Source: Candidatus Segatella papionis (GTDB lineage: Bacteria; Bacteroidota; Bacteroidia; Bacteroidales; Bacteroidaceae). From it: a DNA stretch of 34,441 nucleotides. Shown in pieces: positions 23,789-32,983 of the stretch (positions are counted from its first letter, which is position 1; every line of letters begins with the position of its first letter). The translations under genes and the position numbers were made by a program. The stretch spans positions 1-34,441 of the forward strand of contig DBLF01000106.1 in NCBI GenBank assembly GCA_002297965.1. Direction: 5' to 3'. Below the pieces are notes generated by a model, which had not been told where the DNA came from, ran no database searches, and saw nothing but the letters and a program-made list of their open reading frames with translations.

Positions 23789-26236
23789 TTACAAAGTAAA
23801 CATTTCATTTATATCTGAGTTATTGCCAATTCCAATGACTTTCACCTCTAATTGAATACTTGCAGCCTCCTTTGGCTTCACATCCAAGATGTGTATGCCT
23901 TCCGAGATGCCTTCCAACTTAACCAACCAATTGGTTCCCTCTCGCTTCATCTCATAAGCACGCCCATTGCATATAAGAGACACACCAATAGGCTCAGGGA
24001 TGATAGATAGCCTTACGACAGGGTTAGACAACATGATTTCCGAATCTATCAATTTCACTTGATATACGATGTTGCTTGCCACATCTTTATTGGACAACAA
24101 AACAAATGGCACAAGTACCTCTTCTGGGGTACATCCACCATGAACCTCATGGGTTGGCACTTTAGCCAACGAAGAATGAGTAAGAGCTACTTTATAAAAA
24201 TGCCCGTCTTTCTCATTCTTGTGTACCAAGTAATCATGGTCTGTTTCTGCCTCTGAACTTGTCTTGATGTAACGTCCCTCATGCTCAAATTTTCCATCGT
24301 ATTTTTTAGATGGTACTTTTCTTGAAAGGCAACTCAATCCATGGTCTGAAACGATAGCTATTGTACATTTTTGCTTTTGACAAGTATCTATAATTTCATT
24401 TATAATATTCTTCAATACCATTAACTCCTCATTGAGAGTATAAAGATATTTGTAACCATGTGCATCGTGTCCTAACTCATCCAAAGCGCCATATTTAACT
24501 ACATTTATTCCCTCAAATCGGTTGAGAGAAGTTGACGAAGGTATAGTAGTACGAGTAATCTGAGATTGAACGACTTTCAAACTACTACCTTTCTCTTCTA
24601 TTAGATACAAGAGATAGGGTAAAAACTCAGCTCCAAGCCCATCTATCCAATATACTTTATCTGGGCAAAGCACAGAGTTGTGGCTAACATCCGCCAACAC
24701 ATCATGTGATTCCTCAAACGAATAATACCATTGATAGAATGTCTTGGATGTAGCATTCTTATCCTTTATGAATGTAGCTATCTCTTGAATGTATGCATCC
24801 TGTAGTTTTGCCTTTCTATATCCATGCAGATACTCGATACACCATTGGTTATCAACAGCAAAAGAAGATGGCTTCGTATCTTTAAGGTATGCTGCCAATT
24901 CTGGGTATACCGTTTTCACTGCCTCTTTTACGGCCTTGTTCTGTTGATTATGCGCATACCATCCCATCAGAAGAATATGCTCATAATCAAATACACCTGT
25001 ACAAAGTTCCAAAGCATTGGAGAGATTATTGGAATCCAGGAAGATTTCCTTGGTACGTTCCAACAACCACTGCTGCTCTTGCTCGGTAACAAATGCTCTG
25101 AAAAAATCAGCATTCTCTTTGATAAGTTTGCGTCTTTCTTGCGCATACTCTGCCTTTTTATTCGCAGGCATCTCGTATAGAATGAGTGTAGCTACATAGT
25201 TAGGAAGTTGCCGTGCGTCATTCAAATCTGTAACAGCTTCCATACAGAGCTTCAAATAGGAGTCACATTCTCCGATTTTGGTGTGCTGTACATAATGATA
25301 CAAAAGCCAACGGTGGAAAGAAGTAGTATCCTCTTTTACCCATTCTTCAAGGATTTCAGACACATTCAATATCTTCTTGTTGAATACGTCATGGACATAA
25401 GATGTGTATGAGAAAGACGAACCTTTACTATGTTCAAGTGAGCGCAATAATTCTTCCCAATATATTTTATCTTTCTCTTCATAAACAAAAGGAAAAGACA
25501 AATCCATGAATTTAGTCATAAATTCGTATGCGCTATCTATTTTGACAAAATTAAAGATGTTGTCTGGTTTAGAATACTTAAATTTGGCAGAAATCGGCAG
25601 AGAGGTGCAGACTATCCGCTCTTGTGGTGCCTGTACTTTCCAAAATTTCAGCCAATCTCGCAATGAGGTCAATTTGCATTGTATCTCATTTTGAGGTATT
25701 TCGTAGTTTTTGTATTTTGTAAAATACACCTCAACCGTTTGCTTTTCTGCATCATATCTCCAAACAGGCGCACTTTCACCTATTCGGGCAAAATGATTTA
25801 GAAAATCAGTGAAACGATTCTGAAGGCCTATCAATGGCACATAGATACGCTTTCGTGGGTTACGAACATCTTCCATCAACATAATGTCATTGAAAAATCC
25901 TCTAAAGTCATCATCATTGTAAAATCTGACAACTTCAGAGAAAGGTGTCACAAACGTAGATGTCTTACATGCCATCAAGGCATTCCTCAACATATCTTTT
26001 GTTATCCATTCGTCATCTTCCTCTATAAGTTCCTCTAAATCCAGAAAATCGACTCCAAACTTTGCCATTAATTTGGCTAATTTCTTTAGTTCGTCGAAAT
26101 TATTAAGCATGATAAATCTAACGGCATATCGTTGAGCCAACATGTCGTTAGATTCCATATCATTTACTATTTCTGTCGAAAGTCCTTCGAAAGAATCAAA
26201 GACTTTAATTTTGTCAGACGTATCTATATGTACCAT
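23789..26236 (-). CDS. PglZ, alkaline-phosphatase superfamily protein of BREX
   Basis: The 815-aa protein has the PglZ domain in its C-terminal third. Metal-site motifs are visible in order: WIDGLG (530-535, Asp532), the likely nucleophile region RTTIPSSTS (562-570), IVSDHGLS (628-635, Asp631/His632) and HEVHGGCTPEEVLVPF (696-711, His699). The N-terminal 500 residues are helical with no motif I recognise, as usual for the family. PglZ is the defining protein of all BREX types and is needed for host modification and phage defence, though its exact chemistry is not settled. It begins 5 bases after the brxC stop codon. Confidence 0.9.
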   Translation of the reverse strand: MVHIDTSDKIKVFDSFEGLSTEIVNDMESNDMLAQRYAVRFIMLNNFDELKKLAKLMAKFGVDFLDLEELIEEDDEWITKDMLRNALMACKTSTFVTPFSEVVRFYNDDDFRGFFNDIMLMEDVRNPRKRIYVPLIGLQNRFTDFLNHFARIGESAPVWRYDAEKQTVEVYFTKYKNYEIPQNEIQCKLTSLRDWLKFWKVQAPQERIVCTSLPISAKFKYSKPDNIFNFVKIDSAYEFMTKFMDLSFPFVYEEKDKIYWEELLRSLEHSKGSSFSYTSYVHDVFNKKILNVSEILEEWVKEDTTSFHRWLLYHYVQHTKIGECDSYLKLCMEAVTDLNDARQLPNYVATLILYEMPANKKAEYAQERRKLIKENADFFRAFVTEQEQQWLLERTKEIFLDSNNLSNALELCTGVFDYEHILLMGWYAHNQQNKAVKEAVKTVYPELAAYLKDTKPSSFAVDNQWCIEYLHGYRKAKLQDAYIQEIATFIKDKNATSKTFYQWYYSFEESHDVLADVSHNSVLCPDKVYWIDGLGAEFLPYLLYLIEEKGSSLKVVQSQITRTTIPSSTSLNRFEGINVVKYGALDELGHDAHGYKYLYTLNEELMVLKNIINEIIDTCQKQKCTIAIVSDHGLSCLSRKVPSKKYDGKFEHEGRYIKTSSEAETDHDYLVHKNEKDGHFYKVALTHSSLAKVPTHEVHGGCTPEEVLVPFVLLSNKDVASNIVYQVKLIDSEIMLSNPVVRLSIIPEPIGVSLICNGRAYEMKREGTNWLVKLEGISEGIHILDVKPKEAASIQLEVKVIGIGNNSDINEMFTL

Positions 26237-26241
26237 ATTCT

Positions 26242-29200
26242 TTAACTACCTAAGTATTTGATAAGAAATTCGGAAACCTCAGGATGCTCCTCTATAAGGT
26301 CGAGTACTACCTTTTGCCACATCATACTTGGCATAGTCTGAGACTTCACGCAGTTCTTTGCCTGCTTGATGGTATCAGGAGCAGTATTCATTACCATAGC
26401 ATAAGGTTCTGAGACCATATTAGGAACAGAGACATCATCTGGTATTTGAGGCTTAACCTCAGAAGGCTTGTTTCCTTCCTTGATTTTTTGGATGTAAAAA
26501 GCATTGACACAATCTTTCACATCTTCTCTCTTACGGAATGCTATCTCAGACTGCAAATGGCTTAGTTCTTCCTCTAGTTCATCCCACCATTCTTCCTTTA
26601 TATCTACATTATTAATACTATTGATGAAATTGACAAATCCTTCACGATAGTTACTTTGTTTAGCCAACAACTTGTAAAGGTCAATTTGTTCTCCTTTTAT
26701 CTCATTATATAACTCCTTAATCTTTTGTAATGTGTAACTATCCTGACTGAAAAGATATATCAAATCATTCAATGCTTTCTCACACTCAGGCTTTTCCTTG
26801 ATAGCAGAACAATATAGCAAAGACCACAATGGATATTTTGCTATCTGCTTACAGAATTCCGTTATAGCCCAATTAGCATAGCGCAAACTTTTTAAGTCCG
26901 CCATATTGACACCCTTCACATCTTGAAGACAGAATACTTCACCTAGAATCTTAGACAAGTTCTTCTCCTCGGCAGAACCAAATCTAAGTAGCAACTTATT
27001 GCTTGGCTCAGAGATTCCCCCATCCCACATTTGGAGCAATGTTACTATCATATCTGTCAGCTTCTCGTCGCCTACAGGTTGAGATGTACTTGGATTAAAC
27101 AAATCATCCTTATGTTTGCGCAAGGCAAAAGCCAAAGCTACATAATTAGCATGGTTAGGGAACATTCCGTATGGCGGATTCATCAAAGGAGCAAGAATTT
27201 CACTTAACGAAAATTTGTCGGTATATTTCTTTTTTGCTATTTCTATGAGCCCATCTACTGTTTGGCAAATGGTTTTCAGCCAAGAATCGCCTTGTTCAGC
27301 AGAATCCGTCAGTTCACAAGTATCCGTAACAAGATTGTTTTCGCCGTCCATGAATATTAATTTAGCAGGAATATCAGAGCCACTGAACTTCAACATTTCC
27401 TCCCTTGTACGTTTTTGAAGCATTTGGAGAGCCAACTTCTTATAATTTTTATTGGCAAAGAAGGTCAAAGACTCCTTATGAAGAAGTTTTACACTCTCCA
27501 TACCTTGTGGGAATAATTGGACGCTATATCTCCTATTGATAACATTATATATATTGCCAAAGATGCCGTCAGAAGATCGTTCACCTTTATAATACAAGTT
27601 ATAAGTGCCACCATTCATGCGGTTTTTCCACTTGATTACATACTCATTGGCAGCACGTTCCAACTGGCTTGCCTCATCATTGTCAAAATGAGAGCGACTT
27701 ACATTAGCTCGCGCCACGGCATCTATAAAATGATTCTTCGCACTTTCCGTGAACACTTCAGACGGCATAACAAACAAGGTGTCAGGAAATTCCTCAGAAA
27801 ATTCCTTTACCCTGTTTTCCATCATATCACGTGCCTCGTCGGTTACAGCAAACAATAATGCCACGTGCAGGAAGTTTGGCTTCTCCGAAGTGTATTTCTT
27901 TAATCTACTACGAAGAACTGACTCTGATTCCTCACAAGAATAAAATTGTGGTTCACATTTGCGCATAAGCGTTTCACCAACTAGGAATATCTTGCTGATT
28001 TCTCTCTTTGAAGCATCATTATATTTCAAGAAACTTACCGCATCCTTGAAACTCACCGCAACCTGCATTTTCTCTTTGGTCAACTCTGCGATATTGTAAG
28101 TTGATACAGAAATTTTGAATTCACCCAGTATGTCACGAGCCACAATATGACTTTCATCCAACCAATCGAGTATCCCTTGCATTTTATCCTCGCATCTATC
28201 AGCCGAAAATATATATCCAAGGTTCTTATCGTTAGGGGCATACTTTTCTGGTGTACCTTTAAACTTCATGCCAAGAGCATTCAACAAGAGAATTACTTTG
28301 AACACTCTCAGGTAATCATCGCCCATTTGGTCGACCTTATCCTTGTTGGAGTTATATACGTTGATGAAAGCAGCACACAACGGGTCATCCACAAACTCGG
28401 AATAAAAAAAGTCCCAAAGCCAGTCGGCTGTGAGCATCATCTTCAATTCGTAATTTGTAGCATCATTGATAAAGCATGCGAAGCCATTCTTCTCATCATT
28501 CATAAACTTGAGAACCGATCGGTTTGCCGACCCCATGATGTTTGCCATTTTGGAACATAAGAATGCCGTATATGGATGCAAAGGGAAGAGATTTTGTATA
28601 TGTTCTCTTTCCTCATTAGAGTTACTTTCGCAAAGATAATTAAACACATTTGGATCTATGTTGTGTTTCAGATGCCAACTTGCAATTTCTAATCCACCCT
28701 TATCAGTAATGCTAAATGTATGGCGCAGAATAAGATAAGTGGAAATTTCATCCATTTTATAATCTACGCTATCATACCGATCACTCATCCTGGTGATATC
28801 TTTACCTTTAGCATCCACACTGGTACGCTCAGTACGATGTGAAATTAAGTACAAGAATACATTGTTCTTTTGTGATTTTTCAGCAATGTTCTGGAGGACG
28901 TTGATACGGTCACTTTGCAGCGTGTCCATCACACTGGTAAACTCATCCCAAAAGATAATCAAGCCATCGGCAATGCCTTCTTCCGCAATTTTCTTCTGCA
29001 CATCCACCAACCAATCACTGATATTATCACTTGTCAAATAAGTCTTATCAGCAGCAAGGGCCTCTTCCAAATGCAAGAACACGTCTATATCATTGGCATT
29101 CAACTTTGCGACCAACTTATCATAATTGCTTGCCTCTGACGCCAACTCGTCATTGTTTTCCAACAGTTCTGGGATTCTCGACTGATGGCTTTCCACCCAT

Positions 29201-29676
29201 TTAAGAGCTTCCGTAAAGTCAGAATCCACAACCATCTCATATCCAGCTTTGGCAAGAGCCTTTTTAGTTTCTCTCTGGAGAGACAGGCGGAAACGAGAAA
29301 TGTTATATGCGCCCTCAACTCCCTTCAACACAACAGGAAAATAGCGTTTGTTCTTGCGAATAGCCTTTATTTGTTCTCTAAGGGCATCATTCGGAATACT
29401 ATACAAATATCCTTCTATGCCATCGTATGGGTCACAGAGGATGTGACGCACAACGCTACTTGCATGACTCTTTCCTGTACCGAAAGTACCACGCACCCAC
29501 ATAGAGCGACGCTTGCTTATATCCGATGACGTTATTGCAGTTATGCTACGTGACAGCAAGTCACAAAATTGATTCGTAGGGATGAATGTCTGCCACAAAT
29601 TAGGCGTTTCATCCGTCATGTCATATACAGGAAGAAAATCCTGCATCTTGATAAAGTCTGAATATCTAGTTGCCAT
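26242..29676 (-). CDS. BrxC, large P-loop ATPase of BREX
   Basis: The 1144-aa protein has an N-terminal P-loop ATPase domain: Walker A VRGTFGTGKSH (61-71, Lys69) and Walker B LIIFWDEFTS (239-248, Asp244-Glu245), followed by YLISHRTERT, a sensor-like string. The remainder is long, mostly helical and without a recognised catalytic motif, as in BrxC/PglY proteins (usually about 1100-1250 aa). In BREX systems BrxC is an ATPase needed for both host DNA marking and phage block. Given its neighbours I read it as the type 4 form. It follows brxP by 12 bases. Base composition is visibly A+T-richer than the metabolic genes in the left half. Confidence 0.88.
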   Translation of the reverse strand: MATRYSDFIKMQDFLPVYDMTDETPNLWQTFIPTNQFCDLLSRSITAITSSDISKRRSMWVRGTFGTGKSHASSVVRHILCDPYDGIEGYLYSIPNDALREQIKAIRKNKRYFPVVLKGVEGAYNISRFRLSLQRETKKALAKAGYEMVVDSDFTEALKWVESHQSRIPELLENNDELASEASNYDKLVAKLNANDIDVFLHLEEALAADKTYLTSDNISDWLVDVQKKIAEEGIADGLIIFWDEFTSVMDTLQSDRINVLQNIAEKSQKNNVFLYLISHRTERTSVDAKGKDITRMSDRYDSVDYKMDEISTYLILRHTFSITDKGGLEIASWHLKHNIDPNVFNYLCESNSNEEREHIQNLFPLHPYTAFLCSKMANIMGSANRSVLKFMNDEKNGFACFINDATNYELKMMLTADWLWDFFYSEFVDDPLCAAFINVYNSNKDKVDQMGDDYLRVFKVILLLNALGMKFKGTPEKYAPNDKNLGYIFSADRCEDKMQGILDWLDESHIVARDILGEFKISVSTYNIAELTKEKMQVAVSFKDAVSFLKYNDASKREISKIFLVGETLMRKCEPQFYSCEESESVLRSRLKKYTSEKPNFLHVALLFAVTDEARDMMENRVKEFSEEFPDTLFVMPSEVFTESAKNHFIDAVARANVSRSHFDNDEASQLERAANEYVIKWKNRMNGGTYNLYYKGERSSDGIFGNIYNVINRRYSVQLFPQGMESVKLLHKESLTFFANKNYKKLALQMLQKRTREEMLKFSGSDIPAKLIFMDGENNLVTDTCELTDSAEQGDSWLKTICQTVDGLIEIAKKKYTDKFSLSEILAPLMNPPYGMFPNHANYVALAFALRKHKDDLFNPSTSQPVGDEKLTDMIVTLLQMWDGGISEPSNKLLLRFGSAEEKNLSKILGEVFCLQDVKGVNMADLKSLRYANWAITEFCKQIAKYPLWSLLYCSAIKEKPECEKALNDLIYLFSQDSYTLQKIKELYNEIKGEQIDLYKLLAKQSNYREGFVNFINSINNVDIKEEWWDELEEELSHLQSEIAFRKREDVKDCVNAFYIQKIKEGNKPSEVKPQIPDDVSVPNMVSEPYAMVMNTAPDTIKQAKNCVKSQTMPSMMWQKVVLDLIEEHPEVSEFLIKYLGS

Positions 29677-29688
29677 AGTCTTTACTTT

Positions 29689-32229
29689 TTATTTGAGCAT
29701 AAGTTTTAATATATCCTTTGAAGTAAGATCTTCTCGAAGAATAATGTTATCAAGCCCCATGTTTAATTCTGCTCTGAGTACATGGTTGCTTTCTTCCTGC
29801 AAACTCAACAACAACTTCTCCAAAGTCTCTCTACTAATGCCGAACTGGCGATAAATGCCCTCCTTCTGGTTCTCGTCATAAAACTCAGAAACAGTAAGCA
29901 TATAACGCTTCTGACGCTCCGCATAACGATAAAGAGAGTATGCCACAGCAACAAGAGATATATCGTTGTGAGGGAGACGAGTTAAGACAACTTTTCCTGC
30001 TTCTTTTTGTATGGTTCCCATTGGAATTGATGCACCAAAAGGGCTTTCCTTAAAAGTATTAACAAATGCTTTCAAAGAGTTTTCTCTGACAGTAGCAGTA
30101 TATTGAGGAAAATCATCTGCCAACATATTGTCCAAAACATCTTTTTTATATGGCTGTGCAAAACGACATTTTTCTATATACCATGCAAATAGTTCTGAAT
30201 TATTACACAAGTTCGTCCAAATGATTTCCCAACACTTGTTCTTAGCTTGAAAATACACTTGAGACATCAGCTTGCCATCTTCAGTAACATCCTGTCCATT
30301 AAGGAAATTACTATCAACAAGCCATTTTTTAAAAACAGGGAGTTGCTTTTTTACATTAAGTCCGTGGTCTGTTGACTCGAAATACCCTTCAATGTGGTTA
30401 AGAAAAAATTCCAACCATCTTTCTCTTAATCCGAATGTATTATAACGGTTTATTGAACTCTTGTAATTATCCATATTATTTTTGTTTTGTATTCCTATAG
30501 TTTTCTTTATTGAGTTTGCTGTTTCACAACCTCTATCAATGAAATCGAGACATTTATGACAATGCACGCACTTTTCCGCATCAATCTTTACAATTGGTAC
30601 TACAGATAACGCTCCAGTTGGACACTCTACTTCACAAACTTCACAGTGAACACAATAAGTTACTTTATAAAGAACTCTTTTCAAATGACTAACAAAGTCT
30701 ATATCATATCCACAGTTAGTTATCGAGATTGTTTGTTCGTCTTTATTGCTATCCGATGTAAATTTATAATCATAGACGACTTTTCCATACTTTACACTAC
30801 CAATAATCGTATTGTCCTTTATATTGGATGTAAATGCTCCTAAAGTTTTCATCCATTCCATAATGTTCTCTTTAGGATGAACAATCGTTGCAGTAAAATC
30901 AGACAGTGATGCCGTAATTGAAATTGAAGATGATGCATTATGCCTGTTTCCACCTGCACGCACTTTCCACTTGCGGTATTTTATATAATCATCTACGTTT
31001 TTGATTCCAGCTTTTTCTGTATTCTCTTTCAACTTATCAATGAAAGGTTTTGCTGTTTGAGGAAAAATGCGATTATCCATACAGTCACCTATCTCGGAAC
31101 TAAGAGGGCAAACGACACAACCTACTCGATTAAGACCTTTTCTATATGCATAGTTTATTGGTAATTTATTGAACAGCAAATACAGCCAGATTTCCGTTGC
31201 ATTCCACTCAAAAATAGGACGTACATTTATCACGTTACCATGTTTAACGCCTCGTCCAATTCGAGAATACTGTGAACGGCGCTCACTTTCTTCTGCCCGC
31301 ACACCTTCAAAAGCCATAACTTTCGGTTGCTTTCCTGTACCATGTATTTCTTTCAATCTTCGGTAAATAGGAGCTGTTTTCATAACAGCACAACACCAAC
31401 GATGAATTCTACTTGGGGAATCCAACTCATCCCAATAGTATAAAACATCTTGATGATTTTTAGTCATCTCAAATATAAGAGATGGATATTTTTCCTTATA
31501 ATAGCGCTTGATTTCCTCATAAAGTTTTAGAGAAGAAGGAAGCTCATACCCAGTATTAGAATAGATTACAAAAATCTCTTCACTTGGTACTACACGGGTA
31601 ACCAAGTCTAGCATAACCTGTGAATCTTTTCCTCCACTAAATGAAGCAATAAACATATCAATCTTACTGGTCAATATCGGAGCCTTACCCAATTCTTCCG
31701 CCTTACTTAACGGCATAACATCAAAACTGTCGCAATCTTCCTTTACGACAACATGCTCTTGCTTGGTCTTTTTCTTCAAATGAGCAGCAAGCGACAGAAA
31801 ATCCACATCTGGATTTTCTGTTACCACTTTACGTATGTTCTTATATCGGCGATAAGTTTGATTGATGAAATCCATAGCCTCATGCTCAATGATAAACATC
31901 GTATCCTCATTGCGCTCACGAAGTTTCTCCATATCCACAGGAGATAGAGTCAAACTCTCAAAACCTTCTTGTGGAATAACTGTTGGAGCATCAAAAAGGT
32001 TGCCACCCTTTACTTCAAGCACAAACTGTCCCTTGAAAAAGTAGCGTCGGTCGCAAGCCCAAAGCAACGGTTCGTCAACATGAGGGTATATCCATCCCAT
32101 CTTATTGAGTCCAAGCAAGTCAAGCTCTTCCCAAAAAACAGGACGTGGAGAAACATTCAATGCTTCTCCTGCTGACGACATGGTAAGACGAACACCATTG
32201 AATTTAGGCTCCCAAACTACTTTGAACAT
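29689..32229 (-). CDS. BrxP, PAPS-reductase-like protein of type 4 BREX
   Basis: The 846-aa protein starts with an unassigned domain (1-185), followed by a PAPS reductase/ATP-pyrophosphatase domain with PP-loop SFSGGKDS (196-203), RWCCAVMKT (277-285), GVRAEES (309-315) and GCVVCPLSS (370-378). These marks are shared with DndC/SspD-type enzymes that put sulfur into DNA; Cys279, Cys280, Cys371 and Cys374 could hold an Fe-S cluster. A ferredoxin-like part follows: CVHCEVCEVECP (526-537) and CVHCHKC (554-560) with Cys568, enough for two 4Fe-4S clusters. The C-terminal part (about 595-846, RYNTFGLRERWLEFFL) resembles DUF4007. It defines type 4 BREX and suggests a phosphorothioate-like mark in place of methylation. 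It is first in the operon; the start at 32229 follows a hairpin leader. Confidence 0.88.
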   Translation of the reverse strand: MFKVVWEPKFNGVRLTMSSAGEALNVSPRPVFWEELDLLGLNKMGWIYPHVDEPLLWACDRRYFFKGQFVLEVKGGNLFDAPTVIPQEGFESLTLSPVDMEKLRERNEDTMFIIEHEAMDFINQTYRRYKNIRKVVTENPDVDFLSLAAHLKKKTKQEHVVVKEDCDSFDVMPLSKAEELGKAPILTSKIDMFIASFSGGKDSQVMLDLVTRVVPSEEIFVIYSNTGYELPSSLKLYEEIKRYYKEKYPSLIFEMTKNHQDVLYYWDELDSPSRIHRWCCAVMKTAPIYRRLKEIHGTGKQPKVMAFEGVRAEESERRSQYSRIGRGVKHGNVINVRPIFEWNATEIWLYLLFNKLPINYAYRKGLNRVGCVVCPLSSEIGDCMDNRIFPQTAKPFIDKLKENTEKAGIKNVDDYIKYRKWKVRAGGNRHNASSSISITASLSDFTATIVHPKENIMEWMKTLGAFTSNIKDNTIIGSVKYGKVVYDYKFTSDSNKDEQTISITNCGYDIDFVSHLKRVLYKVTYCVHCEVCEVECPTGALSVVPIVKIDAEKCVHCHKCLDFIDRGCETANSIKKTIGIQNKNNMDNYKSSINRYNTFGLRERWLEFFLNHIEGYFESTDHGLNVKKQLPVFKKWLVDSNFLNGQDVTEDGKLMSQVYFQAKNKCWEIIWTNLCNNSELFAWYIEKCRFAQPYKKDVLDNMLADDFPQYTATVRENSLKAFVNTFKESPFGASIPMGTIQKEAGKVVLTRLPHNDISLVAVAYSLYRYAERQKRYMLTVSEFYDENQKEGIYRQFGISRETLEKLLLSLQEESNHVLRAELNMGLDNIILREDLTSKDILKLMLK

Positions 32230-32243
32230 TATCTATACGTAAC

Positions 32244-32275
32244 GGATTCTATCCCTTTTTGCTCCGATAGAATCC
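32244..32275 (-). promoter_or_regulatory. Perfect 10-bp hairpin just upstream of brxP
   Basis: Arms GGATTCTATC (32244-32253) and GATAGAATCC (32266-32275) enclose a 12-base loop which in the mRNA reads GGAGCAAAAAGG. It lies 14 bases upstream of the ATG. It could shape ribosome access or act as an operator palindrome. Confidence 0.7.
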
Positions 32276-32302
32276 CATTACCGGAATGTTAATTGTTTCT
32301 TT

Positions 32303-32377
32303 TTAGGCCTCTATAAAATGGAAACGTGGGATTCTTCCTTGCCCATCCCACCACTCGAAGGCCTTCGCATTGCCCAT
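32303..32377 (-). CDS. Possible 24-aa leader peptide upstream of brxP
   Basis: A short frame starts MGNAKAFEWWDG and ends IPRFHFIEA before TAA. Its composition (two Trp, several Phe, clean amphipathic pattern) looks more protein-like than chance. It lies inside a strongly structured leader and 73 bases before brxP. Translation could change which of two competing hairpins forms. An 81-codon frame (32311-32556) overlaps it in another frame and looks less natural. Neither has a clear ribosome-binding site; this is a hypothesis. Confidence 0.35.
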   Translation of the reverse strand: MGNAKAFEWWDGQGRIPRFHFIEA

Positions 32378-32678
32378 AGTTGAAAGAGACGGACAATGCA
32401 GAAAGCCCACGTTATGGCATATAATGATTCCAAACGTATGCATATACCATAACACGACACTACAATATAGCTATTTGTAGTATCTATACGATAATGCACA
32501 GCAGGATATACGATATACCTACCGTGAGCATTCACCATTGTCACATCTACGTCCAACTATGGGTAAAGTTGCGAAGTTTACGAGTAGTCGCAGACGAACG
32601 TTAGTAAACGCTCTATTCCATAAAAGTCACACCCACCCGCTCAGCCCATCGGGGCTTCCTGCAAGATGAATGCAACTG
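32303..32678 (-). ncRNA. Candidate structured leader RNA of the BREX operon
   Basis: The gap 32230-32678 has no normal gene but many hairpins in the minus-strand RNA. An 8-bp stem AACGTGGG (from 32406-32413) pairs with CCCACGTT (from 32323-32330). A 9-bp stem lies within it (32366-32374 with 32390-32398 as GCATTGTCC/GGGCAATGC, one G-U), as does the palindrome CGAAGGCCTTCG (32356-32367, touching the previous stem). Competing with the outer stem is a 7-bp stem GTGGGAT (from 32345-32351) with ATCCCAC (from 32326-32332). Upstream are an 11-bp hairpin at about 32459-32481 and AGCCC-ATCG-GGGCT at 32643-32656. Two exclusive pairings of one segment are typical of attenuators or riboswitches. No known RNA family was recognised. 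Confidence 0.45.
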
Positions 32679-32686
32679 CAAAGGTA
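32679..32686 (-). promoter_or_regulatory. Likely -7 box of the BREX operon
   Basis: On the minus strand TACCTTTG followed by CA matches the Bacteroidetes -7 consensus. No TTTG is present 19-20 bases upstream. The transcript would start near 32672 and carry a leader of about 440 bases. A second match (TACGTTTG, 32431-32438) inside the leader has no well-spaced -33 box. Confidence 0.5.
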
Positions 32687-32808
32687 ACGATTATTTCTGA
32701 AATAAAAGAAAAGAATGCCTTTTATTTTCAATATAAAACAAGATTTTTCATGTTTCCGCACACGAAACAACGAAACGTGGGGAATATAAGGGATAAAAAA
32801 CGACATAA

Positions 32809-32839
32809 GCTCCACCTTGGCTTTTCACCAAAGTGGAGC
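32809..32839 (-). terminator. Hairpin after the DUF1016 gene, likely terminator
   Basis: Arms 32809-32820 and 32828-32839 form a 12-bp stem (one U-G pair in the minus-strand RNA) with a 7-base loop; a run of six U follows about 8 bases later. It lies 13 bases after the stop codon of the small frame at 32852-32983 and would separate this transcript from the BREX leader. Confidence 0.65.
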
Positions 32840-32851
32840 CTATGATTCTAT

Positions 32852-32983
32852 TCATTCAGGCTTATCACTCAACAGAGTTATCGTGTTGGTAAACTCGGAT
32901 ATCAAGTCATTAAATTTCGGATTGTCTCTTTGCTTTATCAATGACGCATAGTTTTCGTTGTCTTTCTCATCATAAACATCCAC
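32852..32983 (-). CDS. Possible 43-aa protein overlapping the DUF1016 stop
   Basis: An open frame with a GTG start (32981-32983) overlaps the last 14 bases of the DUF1016 gene in another frame and ends 13 bases before the terminator hairpin. Its product (starting VDVYDEKDNENYASLIKQ, ending FTNTITLLSDKPE) looks like genuine protein sequence, with an acidic start and a helical end. It may be a small separate gene, the remnant of a larger one, or the original C-terminus of the upstream protein after a frameshift. I do not recognise it. Confidence 0.4.
   Translation of the reverse strand: MDVYDEKDNENYASLIKQRDNPKFNDLISEFTNTITLLSDKPE

Noticed and set aside
32311..32556. 81-codon frame in the BREX leader
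   Set aside because: It crosses all the strong hairpins and overlaps the more natural 24-codon frame. No ribosome-binding site or family match was seen; kept only as part of the candidate leader RNA.
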